DNA of 64,000 nt from Scatophagus argus (GCF_020382885.2 NC_058508.1:6936055-7000054); one strand, 5' to 3'. Shown: positions 1-14,621, counted from the first letter of the stretch. Made by a program: numbers and translations. Notes: generated from the letters alone by a model not told the origin.

Positions 1-974
1 AAAGATGATGATGGATGTGTTATTTTAAGACTCCTTACTTTTTCTAAAAACAAACAAACAGCTCAGCTTCATTATCAACAATCCCTACCATCCAAAGGAA
101 ACTTTCTGTGATGAGACAGTAGCTGGAGAATCCAATTTGTTTTAGACAAATTTTTGTCTAAAGTGACTTTTTTTGGTATAAAATCTGTTGAGTCCACACC
201 CTGCGTGTCCTATTAGTCCCCCCAAGGCAGTTCGGAGTGAGGCTAAACAGATTTGGAGCAGGCGTTTCCTCACACTTTCAGCAAACTAGCTGCATCTCAA
301 ATTTTCGTTCATTTTAAATAACATCCTCCCCTTATCTTGACTCACAAATTATACTTTTCATGCTTGCCTAAGCTAAGCATACTGTTCTGATCTCAACAGC
401 TTCAAGCTTTTTGATGATAGCCACTCAATCTCACTTAGTCAATCTAGTGCTTAATAAATCTAAATGAGGCTTGATGATGATTTTTGCAACATTTTATTCA
501 GGCAGCTAATGATGCTCTGAAGTTTACTTTTATATTATATATATATAAAAAAATTCTCTTAAGTAAAAAAAAGCTGTCTCAAAACTGTCAAAAACTCACT
601 TTATGTGGTCCTTCAAACTTTCAGATTGAAGAGTAACATCTTAATTTATAATACACTATATCCAGGTTTTGATCCAGGCAGCTGATTATAAATGTATTAA
701 ACTACCAAAACGACTGACTGCCATTATTTATGTGTTGTAAACACAAATTGCAAAAAACACGTTGAGGTAACTGTCATCAAAAATTCCTATTTTCTCAACG
801 TGGTTTATCTTAACCAACCATTTAGATGTTAACTGTAGTTTAGATGATAGAATCCATCTTGTGAAATGTATTTTCATCGCTGCATCGCTGTTGAGATTAA
901 AGCTGATGTTTTTATACAATCAATGAAAAAGTCAATCTTAAGAAACAAATGAGTGACAGGGTGTCTTTCTTTAC
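1..974. other. Non-coding, presumably intron of the minus-strand gene
   Basis: This AT-rich stretch lies on the 3' side of the last recognisable exon (975-1184) of the minus-strand gene. No open reading frame flanked by plausible splice sites was found on either strand. Since the exon at 975 ends in a good donor (GTAAAG on the minus strand), this is most simply the next intron, with remaining exons beyond the left edge. Confidence 0.5.
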
Positions 975-3900
975 CAACGCAGTTGGTGATGAGTTGAGGG
1001 GAGATGGCACTGGTCAAGGTCTGCAGTAGCAGGACACACACTCTGTCCCTGATGGCAACTGGCAAGGACTGCATTGCCGAGGCCCCAGCTGTCCCCAACA
1101 GTTTGAGCCACGCATACAGGACAGAGGCCTTCAGCGCATCATCTGGGTAAAGCATAGCTGAGCACAGGTGCTCCAGCATGGGCACTGGTGTACAGAGGCA
1201 GGAGACAGGCAAACACATAAACAGATAAGCAAACACATAAACAGAGGATTTAGATAAAATAAAAGTGGTGGACACATAAATGATCGTGTGGGGAAAGTGG
1301 GTTTGTGCAACCAAAACAAATCAATATTTTGCAGACAATGACAGAGCAACATTAGAAGGAAAGTTGCCATTAAGAGAAAAGGGTTGCAGATTGACTATTG
1401 CAAGACAGCACAGCAAATAACAGGCAGCAGAGTGTGTGTGCTATGAAACATTACATACGGACAGGAGTACACTGAGCGCAGCAGACCAGAGCTAGAGATT
1501 TTCAAGTACACTGTCCTAAGGGAAAAAGAAAAGGATACAAGACAGACAGCCAGACAGTGATGAAAAAGAGATGGAGAAGATAGAGGTAGACAGGCTTAGT
1601 TTGTGGAAGAGAGAAGGTGACAGAGTATGAGACAGATGCAATGAGGTAGAGCCATACACAGATTAAGTCACAAAAAGAGGAAAAGAAAGACAAAGAAAAA
1701 AGTAAGATATGGAGATTCAGAGAACTTTAGTGCAAGCTTTGTTACTTGCAGAATCCATTAGGACATAAAAGCTTTTTCATCTACACATAGAAATAGATAA
1801 TAAAAAAAGAAATAAAACATATAAAGTTAGAATTACTGTGATACTACATGCAACAATGTCTATAAGTAATTTTGACCAAATAATGACGAAAAATATACGT
1901 ACTATAAATGATATACTGAATATCCTGTGTATTGAAAAGATTGATGGTAGGATACAGTGCAGACTGCCAGCTGTTTGTCATGCCCCATTTAATCACCATA
2001 GCTCAGTAAGTATATGGAAATATGGCTTTCAGCCCATGACCACATCCACAAAATACTGATCGTTTGACCGACTAACAGCAGAAGAAAAAGCCAAAGCGTG
2101 AGCCCACAGTAGCACATTACAGTCTTATACAAGGATGAATATGCTGGCACAGTGGGAAAAATACAGTACTTAATAACAGCTATAATAACCAAACTACTGC
2201 ATTAATGTTGATATAATCAAATTGTTGAAGTGAAAAAGCTATGAAAAATATAAGGGTATGCATGCTGGAAGAATAGCACCCAGACAGAGAGAGACAGAAG
2301 TAGCCAGAGAGAGGACAGAGATGCAAAGAATTACAAAAGAGAGACTCTGAGAACGGAGGAATAAATACTGTTTAAGTGCAAGGCAGAGCTGGAGGTGGAA
2401 CGATACCAAGGAACAGAGAGTTAGTGAGTGTGGAAGAGAGAGAGAGGGAGAGAAAAAGAGAGGGAGAGAAAGAAAGAAAGAGATGACAAAGTAGGAGAGC
2501 AAAGCCAAAGCCCAGCTGCTCTGTGAAGCAGATCAAAACCCATGTGCACCAGGAGAGGCTCCCAGACATGTTTGATTAAACCAAAAATATGTGAGGCGGC
2601 CAAGACGAGAACCAGGCATAAAGAGAGAAGGAGAGAGTGAGGAAGGGAGAAGGGGGAGGAGGGAGATAAGACCTCAACAAATGATGGAAATGGAAGGAAG
2701 ACAATGTAAGAGTGGTAAAAGGATGTGTGGAAAATGAAAGCCTTGCCACTGTTTAACAACACATTTTATGACACATGCACCCAAACAGAGACTGATGCAC
2801 AAAGAACTGAAACAAACAAGATTAAATGTTTTGCTTCCTTTGAAGGAGGAAAACAAACGTTCATTTCCGTTTGCCTTTCTTACTGTTTTGCTGCCCCACC
2901 GTGATGCTGCACCCTCAGAACTACCACACTCTGTTCTTGTTCTTTGTGATCTTCTTTGTACAATATTTCTCTGTTGTTTTGCTCTGGTCGCTTCACTCTG
3001 CTTAACTAAACCTCCCTTGGCTTACCTTTTGGTTTTTTACACAGCTTCCATTGTTTTCCATACATAATACATATTTGTTTGGCCCACCATCCTCCATATT
3101 TTTCTTTTTTATGTCTTTCTTTCACATCTGCATATGACTAAGAGTTGAAAGTGCAAACTTATTTGCTAAAATGGCAGGGAGTGTTTCACTCCCTTGCCCC
3201 TACGAATGAAGAATCGAAATTACAGCCATTGCTAATCTGTGGTAATCATTCACAAACACAATAGATTATATATTATCATATTATTATATGATGATTCTGT
3301 GGGTGACAAGTGAGAAGAAGGTGAACAACACTGAGAAACACATCTGTAAGGCCACAAGTAAACATAGGGCAGTGCATGTGAGTGTGTGTGTGTGTGTGTG
3401 TGTGGTCACGCGTGTGAGAGAGAGCAAGGGGCAGAATAAGTGATAGATAATACGAAGGGAGCAGCGGACAAAGTCAGCATTTCCCCAAATGCTGAAAATG
3501 TGAATGCGGTTATTCCTGAAGAACTGACCTCAGCCCTGGAGGAAAACGCTTCCTCTGTGGTTTTCAAAGACGATCTGGAAACTGAGCAGGAAAGGCTAAT
3601 GCGCACACATCACTAACAATGAAACACATTTTTCTTAATATTGTGTGCAACAAAGAGATAAAATGAAAGAACATCTACATTTTTTCATTCAAGAGCACAA
3701 GCACTCCTTGAGACCTGAATGGTGAATTAATGTGTAGTCTTAAGTCTCTAATCACTGAACTGTTAGGACTTCAGAGTTTTGATCATCTCAACCTTCCTTT
3801 ATTGTCTTTGTTATCTTTGTCTGCACTCCTCTTTTCCCTATCTCATTAATGTTTCATCTTCCCTTCCTGCTCCCTCATTTTGGACCTGAGGGAGTAGGAC

Positions 3901-6900
3901 ACAGCAATGCAGAGGGGGTTGGTGGGGGGGACAGTTTCAGACAGGAAATAGCAAATGGTTGGGAAAAAAAGAGGGGTTAATGAGCTAGATAGACAGGCAG
4001 GCAGCAAGTCAAAGCAAGAGCAAAATGTGTCAGGTGCTCTGGGCTCGTGTTGTCATTGCCGTGCTGTTGTCATTAGTCCAAACAGCCCCACAGAGACTCG
4101 CTGAGTGACAGGCCACAGACGGGCACACACAGTCAATAGTGGCAGCCCGCATCTTGCATCAGAATCAAAACAACCTACCGCTACCTGCAGCTGCTCTGGG
4201 GAGCTTGTAACACTCATGAAAATACATGGGAGGTGGACACACGTTGCACAGCAAAATAACTACACCTGCTTATTTGGCATTAGGTTCGTATTCATTCTTG
4301 ACTGTGAAGACGGACACTGAGGCACGATAAAAACTCTGTACAACACACACATACACTTGAAGCTGATTAACAGTAACCATTAAGACGAGTGCTGTCATGG
4401 TTCAGTGGATACACAAACATCCTACAGGTGTTTGTAGCAGAGGTTAAATCGTGTGTGTGTGGGATGGAAAGGTGCATCGCAGTGCTTCACTACACTGCAG
4501 ATATATATATATATATATATTTCAGTGTGTGTGTGTGTATATATTAAGGCAGTTACCACTGATATATTAATAACATGAACATGGACATTAACATGTATTT
4601 GTAACTTTTGTGGCTTTTTTATTTTCAGAAAGAAATGGGATTGGCTATGTGGACAGAATTTTAAGTATGAACATAGAAAAGTCATCTCAGTGCAGCTGGA
4701 GTGTAATTGAAAAGGTCATAATGGCTAGAGAGACCGAATTGAGAAACTTCAGAAAAAAGAATATGAAAAAACAGTATGGGGACTTTCTTCCCATTCCTCA
4801 GAAGCAGAAGGACTGGAAATGGGTTCAGCATGGGGTAGAATATTTCAAAAATGGGCACAGGGTAACTGTATTTACTGTGTGTACTTTTTATGCATCAGGA
4901 ATATGACTGAAAAGGTCAAACTAAGCTTCCATGATTGAATTGTGGATATCTGTGTACTGAGCGAATAATGGATGCTGAAAATTAAATATTTTTTCAAATC
5001 TTTCTCTTCTATTCAAGGTGAACTGTGATATTTCTAATATATTCTGGATCCCAGAGGTTTCAGAGGTGAATTGCCCCAGAGTAACCATTTGAGTCATTTG
5101 AGATCTGGCCCGATCCAAACTCACTTGCATTTTTAAAAGAGATGCAAGCCATCCTGGGTAAAAGTTTCTTCTATTTTTGCCCAAAGGGAAACGTCGCTCT
5201 TTGCTTGCCCACTCCACTTGGCTGCTACTGGGCAGAAAATTACAGCTGAAAAGGATTCAGCTTCAGATTGTAATGTTCCTTGATACAAAATCTGTGATCT
5301 TATGACTTTGGGCTGTGCAAATAAAATTTACTTGACAACTTGCTCAAGGACACTTCAGCAGGGTAGTGGTAGATAGTATTCAAGAATTCATTTACTTTCT
5401 CAGTAAGGAAATAAGCAAATACACCACTTTTTAAGCAGTATTAAAAACCTTAACTGCACAGACGGGTGCGAATTACTGATAACATTTCCAAATACAATAG
5501 CTCTTTACATTTTGGTGCATCCTTATTGATATGGACCCTAAGCAATGATAAAGAAAAGTCCAGAAAATATCCATGACAACATACTGATGTTTTCCACTCG
5601 GAATAACTGTGACATGTGATTGGCATATCTGTTGCAGTGTCTCACCATACTGAGTCACAAGGCTATTGGCCACATCGGGGACTGCTTCCACGAGGTTCCC
5701 CAAGAAGGTGAAGGTCGGCAGGAAGCCCTTCACACTGAGCTGGTTGCTCAACTGGACAGGGAATACACAAAACAAAAATCAGTAACAATATATAAGGAAA
5801 AAAGGAACACGGCACAGGCACTTATTCATCAGACTACGGCACTTTTGCTTCGATAAGAAGTGCAAAAAATGTTTATGTTTATGTTGGATCCTCAAAACCA
5901 CCTATTTGGGCAACTACAGCAGCACAGCAGGCATGGAAAAAAGTGACTTCCACAGTTATATTTATGATTTTCATTTCACTTTATGCTGAAAACAAATCCA
6001 ACTACAATACTACAACATATACTCCAGATCCTCTTATACACATGCCTGTAATTCATTCTTTTTCAGAAATCAGAAAACAAACCAGCCTCCTTTCCCAGTA
6101 CTCAGTCAGATCACATCAAATAATCTGTATTCTCAACACAGGCTTCCTTAAATACATTTCCTTTAAAACTTTCTAATCAGGCTCTATTCTAGTAACACAA
6201 ATAAGACCTGTCTGCACCTCTCCCTGGTGTTATATCTCTCTGTCATCACCAGTAGACGCAGCTTTACTATTTTCTACCTGCAGCATCAGCTGCTGAATGG
6301 AGCTTTTCCGCCTCTGCCTCCCCCAGAGGTGACAAAACAGCGGCAGGAGGGAGACAAGCACACTGTCTGTTTACTAAACAACCCTGAGAGGATATGTTGT
6401 CGGTTACACAAGCGCTGTTAAATATTTTAAAATGTTCAGCATGTTCCTGAGCTTGCATGTGTAGACGAGCAGGTGTTCCTCTATACGTCTGCAAAAGTGT
6501 GTCTCACCTGTTTGTGTATCTCATCCAAAACAAAGCGAAGTGACAGCTCACTCTGGAGCTCTAGAAGCAGCTGAACCAGCACTGACACACATAAACACAT
6601 GCATGTATTACACACACATTAAACAAAAAACACAGAGAAGCATTCATTAAATAAACATGACAGTCAAATACAGTTTTCCACTTTCCTAGGAAAATATCAG
6701 CAGTTGTGAGAAAACCAAAATAAGAGCTATGTAATCCAGAGTTTTATCTTTTTCAATGTTATGTTTAATTTTAGGATTTAGTTTAATCACTGTTAGTCTT
6801 GTGAGTGACTGTGATATACTGTATTGAGCCCTCGGGAACCTTCTTGGGTTCATACTCATGCCATTATATGCTACCTACATTCTATACTGTTTATCAACAC

Positions 6901-7811
6901 AACATCTTATGCCATCACCATAAGGACAATATGCAGGTACACCTCTCAGACAAAACCAAAGCTGGCATTAAGTTCACTGCTGAGCTGATGTTAGAAAAGT
7001 TCAGAAAGATTCTTGGCCTTCTTTATCCTTATTTGTTTCTCCACAAACACACACACCACACACACATGCATACACACACCATGACTGCATTATTTATAGG
7101 GCTTAAATGAGTTTCCAAATGTGTTCATCACACATTCTCTGTACAAAGAGCAAAAGCAGTGTCAAATTTTAAGCACTCAGCTTACTATTACAGCAAAATT
7201 GTCCCTAAGGCATTTTAAGGCAGCTACCATAGAATCATTCTGTCACTTGCACTGAACAAAATAATTTTTGCATTTTGAGAGACTTGGATGTATTGAGACA
7301 AATCTGACTGTGAGGTAACAAGTGCTGGTTTGCTGAGAGGCCACCATTAAGAGAAACCACAGAAACATTTGCATATGGCAACCTAAACCAATCGCCAAAT
7401 ACAAAGAGAAAAGGTACTGCACAGCAACAGAATACCAACATGTGAGTCAAATATGAGCATGTTGTTGGTGTGTGCGTGTTGGTGTGCACACACATGTGCA
7501 TTTGTGTGCATGTGTGTGTGCCTAATCCTAACCCACAAATGCATGTGAAAACCCACAAAGAGGCATCTCTTCACCTTGGTCAACCTTTTCCAGAGTGTCT
7601 GAGTCCTCCACTGTGTGAAGCATCCCTAGGGACAGAACAGTAACGACAGGCTAGATTTAAAAAGCACACTTCACAAACCCACTGTGATATACAGAGGTCT
7701 TGCAGAGGTGTAATAAGAAAAAGGGAGCTGGAAAATGAATATTCACACATGTAAAAAGTCACAAACTATGTTAAGAAGTATGGCAGCTTGATAAAATAGG
7801 AGACACAAGAA

Positions 7812-7844
<33 letters not shown>

Positions 7845-9384
7845 TAAATGGAGATTTGTGTTGTTGAGGTGGTAGTGATCATACTGTACAGTTTGTACCC
7901 AAATGGAATATGTGGTACAGTCACAGATGTTGAATATATAGTAGCTTGGATTAATTTTACTGCTCATTCATTTTACATTTTCCAAAACATTTAGCTGAAA
8001 GTGCTGACACAATACTAAAATTTTTAAATAATTAAAAATATTATCATGCTGAAAATAGGGCCGTAATGGCTTCACAAACCACAGTCCTGTCACTGTGGTC
8101 AGAGCTTTCACCAGCTTACCATTTTGCCACATATCCTCTGTGCACTAATTTGATTAGAGCTCAAATGATGTAGGTCTAATACTTCATGCTGCACTAAATT
8201 CCTAAAATTCATACAGTGCAGAGAAAGTGTCAGTAACTGGAACAAAATGTAACATATCAGCTCAGTTTATAAGCAAATAAATGTTAATAGTTCAATCCTA
8301 CCACTGTTGCCAAGAGTGTACCATTATTATGCCTCCAAATGGAAAGAAAAGCAGTTAGCGGCAAGTCAACTCTATTAACTACATGAATCTTTTTTCAAAT
8401 ATAAATTAACTATGTTGAATAACGTGAATATTTCTGCATCTTAGTATTGTGATAAGACCTATTGTCTCACTTATTCAGTATGACGTTGCAGAAAAAGCAG
8501 TGATGAGACTGCAGCACTAGCACGACCGTGAACCGACCTAGTGGAGATTCGCTTAAAGAGGAAGTGAGGTCACCCAAGCAAACTCAAGCCAGCTAGATGT
8601 GTGTGTACTGGTAAGTGCAAAGTCAACGCTGAATATTGTGTGTGTGCAGTGGCCAGTCAGACTGACTGCTGATGTTTCTGATGTTGTTATTAATAAGTGG
8701 CATTCCAAGCACATGCCAACAGTATAGCTTATCAGTAACTAACATGACTATTTGTGCCACTGAGGAGACAATAGGCAAGAGATAAAAGTCCACTTCTTCC
8801 AAATTATTCTTTTTAGTCCTTCTTTCACACCATAATCTCAAGCTGTGAGCGCCATTATTTCTCACCAAGCAGAGCAGCTGCAAAACGGAGACAAACTCTG
8901 TGGTCCACATGAAGAAGCTCTCTTACAACCCCCGGACAGCACTTCAGTAACCCATTGATACCAGACAAGGCAAAAGACTTTCTCACTGACTGGACACAGG
9001 GAGGAAGAGACATATAGAAACGTAAATAGCGCCTGCGTATTAAGGAAAATTGATAAGACAATCTATTTACCATAAATATTTCCTGGTCAATCATCCAAAG
9101 TACTAAACACAGGAAATGCTGGAGGATTACAAACACCCATATATAACAAAGCAAAAAATAATGGCGTGATTCATTTTAGTAAGAAGACAGCTTCATATTG
9201 AAATAAGGTTTTTCAAAAACAAGTTTCTCATATTCCTTACCGCAATATCGTCACTCTCAATCATTTCAATGACGCAGGCCACACAGACAAACTGTCCGCC
9301 ACCCTCCGCAGGCCCCAGGCGGCCGCTCCATTTTGGGTCATGTCTGAAGTGGGTCTTGTCATAAACAATATCTCCGCTCGTCAT
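975..9384 (-). CDS. mei1: Armadillo/HEAT-like protein, probable meiosis inhibitor 1 (partial, 5' end)
   Basis: Six coding exons join in phase: 9384-9241, 8989-8866, 7625-7575, 6581-6508, 5751-5646 and 1184-975, each flanked by AG acceptors and GT donors. The start (MTSGDIVYDK) is the first ATG of the open exon. The visible product is about 236 residues of leucine-rich helical sequence, including LLKCCPGVVRELLHVDHRV, LVQLLLELQSELSLRF and ALKASVLYAWLKLLG, which suggests stacked helical repeats with no membrane segment or catalytic motif. MEI1 is a vertebrate protein with this architecture, needed for meiotic double-strand break formation and chromosome synapsis. MEI1 also lies in the same human chromosome region (22q13) as KDELR3 and KCNJ4 found here. 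The exons and phases are directly seen; the name rests on general resemblance and synteny and could be wrong. The 3' part lies outside the window. A 4.5-kb gap separates exons 5 and 6; phases agree, but a skipped exon pair cannot be excluded. Confidence 0.55.
2434..2486. repeat. Purine-rich GA simple repeat
   Basis: Imperfect GA/GGA/GAAA repeats inside an intron of the minus-strand gene; the complementary strand is a pyrimidine tract. The long Ser/Leu-rich reading frames opposite it are low-complexity artefacts. Confidence 0.8.
3381..3405. repeat. (GT)n microsatellite
   Basis: About 12 uninterrupted GT units in an intron of the probable mei1 gene, followed by GA-rich sequence. Confidence 0.9.
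4501..4541. repeat. (AT)n and (GT)n compound microsatellite
   Basis: Ten AT units, then a short spacer, then a GT run ending in TATATAT. Intronic. Confidence 0.85.
7812..7846. repeat. (AT)n microsatellite
   Basis: A long AT dinucleotide run in the intron between exons 2 and 3 of the probable mei1 gene. Confidence 0.9.
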
Positions 9385-9700
9385 TTTTGTCCCTCCAACT
9401 GTTGAATTAAATAATAAAAAAGTTGCATACCATGGCTTATGAAATAGTTTTGGCAGTCAGTGCGGTGAGCTTAAAAGCTAGCTAACGTTATGACAGCTAG
9501 ACGAATTAAAAGATCATGCTGGCTTATTAGCAAGCTTTTCTCATGCTCATGAATAACAAACTCCAGTCCAGTTTTCTTATAAAAATACCTACCGGTGAGT
9601 GACAAAGCTATCATATAACATACGCTTATTTCACTAACTAGCTAACTAACTAATTATTGGGGGGGGGGGGTTACGAATCTTGCTAGGGTGAAGTGTTAGC
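9385..9700 (-). promoter_or_regulatory. Presumed 5' UTR/promoter region of the minus-strand gene
   Basis: This segment lies immediately upstream of the start codon at 9384. No TATA box is evident at a sensible distance. A run of 12 G lies at 9659-9670. Assigned by position only; no transcription start can be read from the sequence. Confidence 0.3.
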
Positions 9701-12134
9701 ACGAGGGCGGAAGGCAAATTTTTATGTCCTCTTTTTTTAATCAAAACTTTATTAAACAACACAATCCCAAGTATGCACAAAGCAAATAAAGTCGCAAATA
9801 AAACACCGCAGATAACATTTTTAACACTATATTATACAAGGTATTCTTAAATAGTTTAAGAAAGATCTAATGAATATAAGGAAGGCAATTTGTCCTCAGA
9901 TAGCCTCAAATGTATTTAATCTTGCACATTACATTTATTTACATACTTTCTGTGGTTTGCAAGAAGAAGATGTGAACTCAACTCGGAAAAGGTTTGTCAA
10001 AATGGAAAACACAGATAAATAAATAAACAAATAGATGTTTCATTAGCATTACCACAAAAGGGCAAGAGATATGTACCTCCACATATAAACATTTATTTTG
10101 AAATTCTTTCAAAGAAAAATAATATCACATAAATCATATGGAAACAATGAAGATGATGCATCTGGGACACTACTTCCACCAAAACATAAAGTGAGTCCTT
10201 GTTAGGTGTATTTGTTCAATTGGGTTAAAGAGCTGGATTCACTGCTTTCCGTATGGTTTGAGGACAATCTTCATATTTCTTATTTGCATTCATATTTCTG
10301 TTTAGATAAGGTATGATTTATTTCCTGACTGTTATTTCAGTGCTGTTGAGAAAGCTCTATGTGGTGAACAACTGTGGAGAAAGCATAATTCCAAGGCGAT
10401 TAGGAACTGCTGATACAAGTTAGAATAACACTGTGTTGTAGTTATTTATATTGTAAAATAAAAGAGAGACTGACATTTCACCAGTGCACGGAGCTTTTGG
10501 TTAAATATTTTGCTTCTCAATTATATCACACTATAAAATTGGTTAAGATAGGTGTACTTAATTGAAAATGTCTCATGGAAATACTGTATTTGCCATACCG
10601 TCACATTACACTTTTTTAACCTGCATTGTCTAAACAGCTACTGAGGTCTCATATTTCCTCTCAAGGCATTGTTACTCAATAATTATATATACAGGAATGC
10701 GTAAGCATATCAAAAGTAGTGAAGTTCAAGGGTAGGCTGATATCTTACTTTTTAGCGAAAGGCAGGCCTTATTATCAACAAAATTATGTATCAACATCAA
10801 ATTTATCCTCCAAGGAATGTCATTGCTGAATAATATGCAGTAGGTGTATGTTGGGATGCACTGGTTTGTTTTTCAGTATTATTTAGCAGTGAAGGCCACA
10901 ATTTGGTTATCGCCATGACAACAAAAGCCTCTCGGCAACTGAGCGACTATCTGATGATAGGAGTTGTGGGGGCGAGTATCAGCCACTATCAACGTGTCAA
11001 TTTATAATCTCTCTGTACTTCTCAAAAAGCAGAGTTCGCTGCACATCAAGGTAGTGCATGGCATAAAGTGCAGTTGACTCAGCTCTCCCTCGGTATGTGT
11101 GTGTGTGTGTGTGTTTCTGTGGGATGATGTGTATAAGTGTGCAGGAGTGTGTGCAGCAGGCCAATCTTTCTTAATTTGTCATTGTGTAAAATGTATTGCC
11201 TTTGACAAATCTGCTGCTCTACAGCAATCACGTTGGAGGCAGAGTATACTGTGTTCGAACTGTGTGTCCAGGAAGTGGTCAGAGCCGTGAAGGAGACAAG
11301 AGACAAGAAGGTGGACAGTATTTGTTTTTAAAGTTTCCATTTGTGCCGTGATGGAGCGACATCTGTCAGTCTTGGAGGTTTGAACCAACAGATAAAGCGA
11401 CACAGAGCCCCCCTCACTTCACATATCTGTCATACCTTTATTTGACAACTATTTCAGATAGTCAGTTCTTCAGGGGCTAATAAAGCACAGAGATTAATGG
11501 ATTCAGCCTCCCTCCAAGTGTAAATGGAGACTTAACTTGCAAGCATTTTTCATGTCAAGGTAAGGTCTTTGCTTTTCTCTCATTTGGCTTAATATGTCTT
11601 GAACCACTTCCTGTGTGTGAGCCCCCCACCAACACTCACACTCTGCAGCATGAGACAATCAGTCTAGCAGCAGATTCAGAAATATTTTGCTCTAATTTTA
11701 TCCTGCCACACAGAGACATAGAGCAGCCATCACTGTTCCTTGAGATAGCCTAAATATAGCTTTATACCTTTTTCCAGTCACCTGCCCACACACAACGTCA
11801 CTCTGCTCACATTATTGTAACATAGTATTTCCTGAACTGACAACATTTACAAGTCATGTAAAAACAGCCCTTACAGGTTAAAGTAAGGTTGTCAAATATG
11901 CCTATGATGGCTTTTTATGTTTAACTGCAAATGAAACTGTTGCAGCAGGACAGTCCCGTATTCACTGTTCATACAGCTCTATAGGAGTAATATATTTCAA
12001 AAGGACATATCAAACCTGTAAACTATACTGTGGATATACTGATCATCATTATTGTTGTTGTTATCAGTGAGTCTCAGTACTGAAAGTCATCACGTTCTTA
12101 GATAACACTGCTTTTACTTGTTAAAAGAAGCAGT
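9701..12134. other. Intergenic spacer between mei1-like gene and ankfn1
   Basis: No coding exons with splice support were found on either strand. The stretch is AT-rich and holds a GT microsatellite at about 11094-11114. It separates two genes transcribed away from each other, so regulatory DNA for both may lie here, but none is recognisable by eye. Confidence 0.6.
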
Positions 12135-12380
12135 TTGGTTCTAAGAAATTATAGGAAGAGGGCGGAACAAGGAAGACAAGTGTATGTTTGCGTGTGTGTG
12201 GGAGCCGCTGCAGTCTCTCAGTCGGATGTATCGGTCAGGTGCGCTTCACCCCCAGAGGTGAAAACTCCCGAAGTCCGTACGGTGGATTATTGTCTGACCA
12301 CCGGGGAAGTCATTCTTGAAAACTACAAGTCGAAGCACCGGTATAACGTTGGAGAAAAGGCCGGTTAAAGTGTCGACTTG
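12135..12380 (+). promoter_or_regulatory. ankfn1: Possible 5' UTR exon of ankfn1
   Basis: A locally CpG-richer stretch ends in a consensus donor (GCG followed by GTAAGA) at 12381. It lies 2.2 kb upstream of the first recognised ankfn1 coding exon on the same strand. The 77-codon frame through it ends in a stop before the donor, so it would be non-coding for ankfn1. Inferred from position, composition and the donor only. Confidence 0.35.
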
Positions 12381-14621
12381 CGGTAAGAAGTTCAAATTTC
12401 ATAACGAAATATTACTTGATGCTCATGTATAGTTTTTCTAACCTGTTCGATGCTATATTATTAACTTGAAAGTGGTGTCATATGCTACTTTATGGTATTT
12501 TGTTCTATGTGTTGTTGGTGGCTATTTTCTGACATGCAGATTTACCATGAAGTCTTGTAGCTACTGTAGCTAGTATCTGTATGGCATTCCTTTAAAAGGA
12601 TTAGGATGACAGTTGTTATAATTCTTTTTAAAAATTCATTTATTGCCAATAATAAGAACTGATAAAAATGCTTCTTAATGTTTAGCTGGTAGAAACTTTA
12701 ATAAAAATATACTAACTTTTGTTGGCTTATGGCTTTCTAAGGGAATTTATTTTTGCATGCTTCAATTTGTGTCTAAGTAATCTAATCAGACACATAACTG
12801 CACTGTGTAAAACGATTTCTGATACTGTATGACAGTCCTTGAAAGTGGTGGTTGTGTGGTTTATTTATACAAACAAACATACTGCATTACTTGGGGGTTT
12901 GGAAATATTAGTCATCATCAGATGTTTAGATGCACAGCTGAACTTTGAGCCTCGACATTTGGCAGAATAGTGAAACCAGAAAACCCATTTGCAGATATGC
13001 AGCACACGACTCTCAGCATGTGGGCCACAGTACTGAGATGAAAAACCAACATCACCACAAAACTCAGACGCTTACATGCATCAAAACCATGAGGAATCCA
13101 GTCCTGTTCTTATAACTTATTCTCTAGTATCTGTAACACTATCACAGTCTGCAAACAGTTTCTTCTTCTTCTCCCAAGGTGTTTTTCCTTGACTTTGCGG
13201 TGCCTCAAAAATGCAAACTCTAAAGCTAATCCCTTGTCTGAACTGTTCCGTCAGCACTTTTCAGAACTGATGTAAGACATGATACACAAACTGTACCAAT
13301 AACAATAGCAGGTATTACCCCTATGACCCCTCCACTAGCCCCGCATCCCAACATATAAACAGTGCAGGTACTGTGCAAGCCACCGAGTGACACATTGAAA
13401 TAGCAGGCACAATGTTAACGTCTCACTGAGAGATGTGGCGTCATTGTGTCCAGCACTCTCATATTCTGTCCTCAGCTGGCACCAGCCAGGGGAGTATTCA
13501 TTTTCACCAAGGACAGTGGACTACTCAGGACACCATGACTCTACTTCATCGAAAATGAAAAAAAAAAAGAAAGAAAGAAATGTGAAGCTTTCCTGTAGCT
13601 GGGAGAGCGGCGATGAGAGAGAGATGATAGACTTTGAGTATCCCCCTTTTACAAAGATTCATTTCAGATGTGAATGCTCGGGGCTTGACGTAAACTGCAG
13701 CGACGTGAAAATCTCTCCGAACTGTGGAAGCAGAGTGGAGAGACTGAATGAGAAGAAAGACGGAGACAAATTAAAAAGATGATTTGCTGACTAAATAAGA
13801 AGGGTGAAAAAAAAGAAGCTACACCACATTGCATTTTGTTCAAAGTGTTGAAAAAGAAATTGCAAGACAGATTTTCATACACAAAAGTGTCTGATTGTAA
13901 TGCTGAAAGGGCAATGGAACTGATAAAGACTCATCATTACTGTAGTGGTGATGATTGATTTTTATCTTCAAGCTGATGATTTGAGGAGATTCATATTTAT
14001 TATAAGTGGAGAATTGTGGCTCTTCCACATGAGATTACATTTCTTTAGTTAATTAGATTGATGGGCCCGTCGGTTTGTGTGCTGAGAGACTCCATTCACA
14101 GCAAATAAAACCCGTGTCACATAATAGCGAGTAAAAGAAGAACAAAAGGGAGTATAGTAAGAGGCACAAAAATAAATGCTTCAAGGCGTTTTTCATCTGC
14201 TGTGTAAAGGCATTGTAACTTTTATCCATTTATCCACCCACACAACAGCGGCACTCGACTCAGCCTAGACTCACCCTTCAAGTCAGCAGAAAATTGCCTT
14301 TACTGTAGAAGAATCTGTGTGAGCCTGACTGTTTCTTCTGTTTTTCTTTCCCCACTTTTTATTTCTTACCTCATTCCCCTCTATACACTCCTCCAGGTTT
14401 CTAATGACTTTCATCTTTTCTCACACTCTCCTCTTTCTCCCCAAGTTCTCATTTTTTTCCTGTTTCAAATGTCACTTTTGTCATCCTTACACCCCTCTTA
14501 GGTTGGGGGTTCCAATCTTTCTTTCAATGAACTAACCAGTCCATTGCACCGCTTGCTATCTTTTCATTCTCTTCAGCCATCCTCTGTCTTCCTGTTCTCC
14601 TTTCTTTTCTCCTCTTCTGTC

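Noticed and set aside
2239..2762. Several Ser/Leu-rich open frames on the minus strand
   Set aside because: They are the complement of GA-rich simple sequence, overlap in several frames and have no splice support.
4610..4906. 98-codon plus-strand frame rich in Lys/Arg
   Set aside because: Lies in an intron of the minus-strand gene, has no splice support and no family resemblance; likely chance.
4921..5335. 98-codon minus-strand frame and a tail (GTGCAAATAAAATTTACTTG) resembling a repeat end
   Set aside because: The frame has no recognisable domain and no fitting splice phase for the surrounding gene. The segment may be an old interspersed repeat, but no family could be named.
13435..13782. 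115-codon plus-strand frame upstream of ankfn1
   Set aside because: Contains a poly-Lys stretch from an A/G simple repeat, lacks flanking splice sites and shows no relation to ANKFN1.
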